From the NCBI GenBank assembly GCA_019233165.1, contig JAFAMS010000521.1, positions 1 through 7,689 on the forward strand: a stretch of 7,689 bases of DNA, written 5' to 3'. The DNA comes from Vulcanimicrobiota bacterium (GTDB taxonomy: Bacteria > Vulcanimicrobiota > Vulcanimicrobiia > Vulcanimicrobiales > Vulcanimicrobiaceae). A program made the translations under genes and the position numbers. The notes under the pieces were generated by a model, which saw only the letters and a list, made by a program, of their open reading frames with translations, made no database searches and was not told the DNA's origin. Positions 5,757-7,689 of the stretch are shown here, one piece after another. How positions within the stretch are numbered: position 1 is the first letter of the stretch; each line of letters starts with the position of its first letter.

Positions 5757-6340
5757 TCGATGAGCCTCCGTAAGAAGCCCTTTTCTTTTTCCGCGAAGTT
5801 GCCGTCGAAGTTCAGCTCGACGTTCGCAATCGCGGTCGAAAGCACGGCATTGGTGGAATCGATGTCTTCGGGCCGGATCGTTCCCGTAACGTGCATGTTT
5901 TGCGTCTTGCCGTTGATGATCACGCGCTGCGTGCCGGAGATGACGAGCGCGCCGCTCGGCAGGATGTCGGTGACTTGCGCTTCCATCGAGCTCGTGAACG
6001 TCTGCGAGTTGGCCCGAACGTCGCTCGTGTTGAGCGCCGACTGTCCGCCGATCGAGCTCGGGAAGCGGAAGAAACCGACGCCGGCGACGCCCGTACCTGC
6101 AGCGAGTCCCGCGTTGAAGCTCTTCGAGCGCGCCTGCGTCGCGCTGCTCGCCTGGTTGACGTTGAAATTGAAGACGACGGTGACGAGGTCGCCGGGCTGC
6201 GTCGCCTTGTGATCCCCGAACAGGCGCAGCGGGTGCCCCGGAGCTGCCGGAGGGGGCGGCGCGACATACAGCGTGTCCGCCGCGCACGGCAGCGCGCATG
6301 CGACGAGCGCGAAGAAAACGAGCGAGCAGGTTCGGATCAT
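5744..6340 (-). CDS. flgH: Flagellar L-ring protein FlgH
   Basis: FlgH forms the L ring in the outer membrane, the outer half of the bushing around the rod. The product is 198 residues, somewhat shorter than the roughly 230 of enteric FlgH. Conserved blocks are LFGDHKATQPGDLVTVVFNF (residues 40-59), QVTDILPSGALVISGTQRVI (122-141), and GTIRPEDIDSTNAVLSTAIA (153-172). The family C-terminus follows as GFLRRLIDWIF. The N-terminus is a short signal sequence with two readings. One is a lipobox-like LVAC at residues 12-15, which would make Cys15 the lipidated residue as in typical FlgH. The other is signal peptidase I cleavage after CAA at 19-21. The ATG overlaps the flgA stop as ATGA. A GGAGG lies 12 bases upstream, which is rather far, so translational coupling probably contributes. 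The 3' end overlaps the likely flgI start. Confidence 0.96.
   Translation of the reverse strand: MIRTCSLVFFALVACALPCAADTLYVAPPPPAAPGHPLRLFGDHKATQPGDLVTVVFNFNVNQASSATQARSKSFNAGLAAGTGVAGVGFFRFPSSIGGQSALNTSDVRANSQTFTSSMEAQVTDILPSGALVISGTQRVIINGKTQNMHVTGTIRPEDIDSTNAVLSTAIANVELNFDGNFAEKEKGFLRRLIDWIF
5765..5769 (-). promoter_or_regulatory. flgI Shine-Dalgarno inside the flgH 3' end
   Basis: GGAGG on the minus strand lies 8 bases before TTG at 5756 and 33 bases before GTG at 5732. Its spacing favours the non-ATG TTG start for flgI, within the last codons of flgH. Confidence 0.6.
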
Positions 6341-7065
6341 TGAACTTCTACGCCTCCGGGGAGGGTGAACTCGACTTTGCCCGGGCCGGTAACGACGCCC
6401 GAGAGCGCTTTGTTCGTGACCGGGTTGTAGACGGCGACCGTTTGTCCGAGCCCGCCGCCGGTCCGCGCGACCATGTCGGCGGAGACTGCGACCGGGCCAT
6501 CGTGGATGATGAAGACGACCGGTTGGCCGGCGAGGACGATCTCGTTGATGCGCGTCTGATCGAAGTACAGCGGCGTTCCGCGTTGGACGGAGATGTTGAC
6601 CTTGCGCCCGATCAGCGATGCAGCTTCGACCGGCGGCCGCCCGTAGCTCGGGATCCGTCCCATCACGACGTCGCCTTCACCGAGAAGGTTTCCGGCGGTG
6701 AGGTCGTGCTGCGCGACCGCGGTGCGCACGTACGTGACGATCCGGTAGCCCGCGAACACCGTGCGCACGAGCTTCTTGTCGACGTAGATCGCGAGCGGTA
6801 TCGCGACGTAGTTCGGATTCAAGGTCGCGGTCTGAACGGTAATCTCGAGCGCGCCGAGGGGAACCGCCTGGTCGGGAACCTTCGAGGATATCTGCAGCTC
6901 CCGCTCGTCGGTATTCGCAATCAACGCGTGCGCCGTCTTGTCGGCGAGCGCGGTCAGGCGCGCTCCGGCGACGATCTGCGTCCCGGGGGACGACGGATCC
7001 GCCGCCGGCGCGGGCGCTGCCCACGCGAGCCACAGGATCGAGACGAGCGCGAAGATCCGGCGCAC
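6337..7065 (-). CDS. flgA: Flagellar P-ring assembly chaperone FlgA
   Basis: FlgA is a periplasmic chaperone that helps FlgI subunits assemble into the P ring around the rod. The 242-residue product starts with GTG at 7065, six bases after the flgG stop and in the same frame. No strong Shine-Dalgarno precedes it, so coupling to flgG translation is likely. Residues 1-22 look like a Sec signal peptide: Arg-Arg, a hydrophobic run FALVSILWLAWAA, and a probable cleavage near APAA/D. Residues about 113-235 form the SAF-type C-terminal domain of the family. This includes the RTAVAQHDLTAGNLL beta-clip entry, LIGRKVNISVQRGTPLYFDQ, and the typical ending VAVYNPVTNKALSGVV. The N-terminal half (about 25-110) is weakly conserved, as is usual for FlgA. 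Its stop overlaps the flgH start by four bases (ATGA). The position between rod and ring genes supports the call. Confidence 0.93.
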   Translation of the reverse strand: MRRIFALVSILWLAWAAPAPAADPSSPGTQIVAGARLTALADKTAHALIANTDERELQISSKVPDQAVPLGALEITVQTATLNPNYVAIPLAIYVDKKLVRTVFAGYRIVTYVRTAVAQHDLTAGNLLGEGDVVMGRIPSYGRPPVEAASLIGRKVNISVQRGTPLYFDQTRINEIVLAGQPVVFIIHDGPVAVSADMVARTGGGLGQTVAVYNPVTNKALSGVVTGPGKVEFTLPGGVEVQ

Positions 7066-7071
7066 GATCGC

Positions 7072-7689
7072 TTACTGCTTCACCTGGATCGCGGTCGAGA
7101 GCATCTGCTCGGAGGTCGTAATTGCCTTCGAGTTCGCCTCGTAGGCGCGTTGCGCGACGATCATTTGGACCATCTCGTCGACGACGCTGACATTGCTGTT
7201 CTCGAGCCAGCCGCCTTGCAGCACGCCCGTGCCGTTCAGTCCTGGCTGCGAGAGAATCGGAGCGCCGGAGGCCGCGGTTTGCAGGTACAGGTTTTTGCCG
7301 AACGCTTGCAGCCCTTGCTCGTTCGTGAAACGCGCGAGCGTGATTTGTCCGAGCGTCGTCGGTTGGCCGTTCGAGCCTTGCTGAAGCGCGGTGACCGTCC
7401 CGTCGGTCCCGATGTTGACGTTGATCGCGTTCGCCGGGATCGTGATCTGCGGCGAGAGGAAGTATCCGTCGGCGGTCACCATCGTCCCATTCTGGTCTTT
7501 GGTGAAGCTGCCGTCACGCGTATACGCGATCGTTCCGTCGGGCAGCGTGATTTGAAAGAATCCCGGGCCTTCGATCGCGGCGTTGAGCGCGTTGCCGGTT
7601 TGAACCAGCGAGCCCTGGGTGAAAACCTTCGGCGTTCCCCCGACTTTGACGCCGAGCCCGGCATCTTGGCCGACGGGGACGACCGAGGC
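7072..7689 (-). CDS. flgG: Flagellar distal rod protein FlgG, 5'-truncated by window edge
   Basis: FlgG polymerises into the distal rod, the drive shaft that passes through the P and L rings in the periplasm and joins the hook. The open frame runs from the window edge to a TAA stop and gives 205 residues. Enteric FlgG is about 260 residues, so roughly 55-60 N-terminal residues (the D0 helix region) lie outside the window. Diagnostic stretches are GPGFFQITLPDGTIAYTRDG, then ITIPANA, then SGAPILSQPGLNGTGVLQGG. The C-terminal D0 helix has the family signature QRAYEANSKAI, followed by TSEQML near the end. These match E. coli FlgG almost position by position, including the NLYLQT-like segment, which separates FlgG from FlgF and FlgE. 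An ATG lies inside the frame at 7482, but the conserved FlgG sequence upstream of it shows that it is not the start. The stop is two codons before flgA, in the same frame. Confidence 0.97.
   Translation of the reverse strand, partial: ASVVPVGQDAGLGVKVGGTPKVFTQGSLVQTGNALNAAIEGPGFFQITLPDGTIAYTRDGSFTKDQNGTMVTADGYFLSPQITIPANAINVNIGTDGTVTALQQGSNGQPTTLGQITLARFTNEQGLQAFGKNLYLQTAASGAPILSQPGLNGTGVLQGGWLENSNVSVVDEMVQMIVAQRAYEANSKAITTSEQMLSTAIQVKQ

Noticed and set aside
4578..6212. 544-codon open frame on the plus strand opposite flgH-flgI-flgJ
   Set aside because: It is antisense to three well-recognised genes, Arg/Asp/Val-rich in the way typical of antisense frames in GC-rich DNA, and matches no family I know.
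5757..6299. Upstream extension of the flgI frame to an ATG at 6299
   Set aside because: The extension lies wholly over flgH in another frame and would bury the FlgI signal peptide deep inside the protein.
1..7689. Mobile element, CRISPR array, tRNA or toxin-antitoxin system
   Set aside because: The window is filled by contiguous flagellar genes with no repeat array, tRNA-like fold or transposase. The operon is uninterrupted.

Overview
The window is one continuous stretch of a bacterial flagellar operon. Every gene lies on the minus strand, so the biological order runs from high to low coordinates: flgG (5' end cut by the window edge), flgA, flgH, flgI, a short rod-binding flgJ, flgM, flgN, flgK, flgL (3' end cut by the window edge). 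The DNA is GC-rich and densely coding. The only gap longer than about 35 bases is the 114 bp between flgJ and flgM. I see no RNA genes, mobile elements, CRISPR arrays or convincing terminators.

Organism: FlgA, FlgH and FlgI build the P and L rings, which are needed only where a flagellum crosses peptidoglycan and an outer membrane, so this is a diderm bacterium. Placing flgA between flgG and flgH, with flgM-flgN-flgK-flgL following flgJ, resembles deltaproteobacterial, acidobacterial and similar deep-branching GC-rich lineages rather than the enteric arrangement. The FlgK and FlgL sequences are divergent. A lineage such as Eremiobacterota/Vulcanimicrobiota is possible, but I cannot assign a phylum from this sequence alone.

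Layout: positions 7689-4255 hold the rod and ring block. It comprises the distal rod (FlgG), P-ring chaperone (FlgA), L ring (FlgH), P ring (FlgI) and rod-binding protein without a muramidase domain (FlgJ). The genes in this block overlap or nearly touch. Positions 4254-4141 form an intergenic spacer with a sigma-28-like promoter motif. Positions 4140-1 hold the late block: anti-sigma factor (FlgM), export chaperone (FlgN) and the two hook-filament junction proteins it serves (FlgK, FlgL).

How the genes work together: the first block finishes the rod and outer rings so that the hook can emerge. FlgM would hold sigma-28 (FliA) inactive until the hook is complete and FlgM is exported. The predicted sigma-28 promoter would then raise expression of flgM-flgN-flgK-flgL, giving negative feedback as well as chaperone and junction proteins for filament assembly. 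The main departures from textbook genes are a greatly enlarged FlgK (808 residues) with several beta-rich insertions, an apparently interrupted FlgL C-terminal region, a possible hairpin covering the flgN ribosome binding site, and an ambiguous lipoprotein signal on FlgH. I found no evidence of a new kind of system; this is a normal flagellar cluster with some unusual details.
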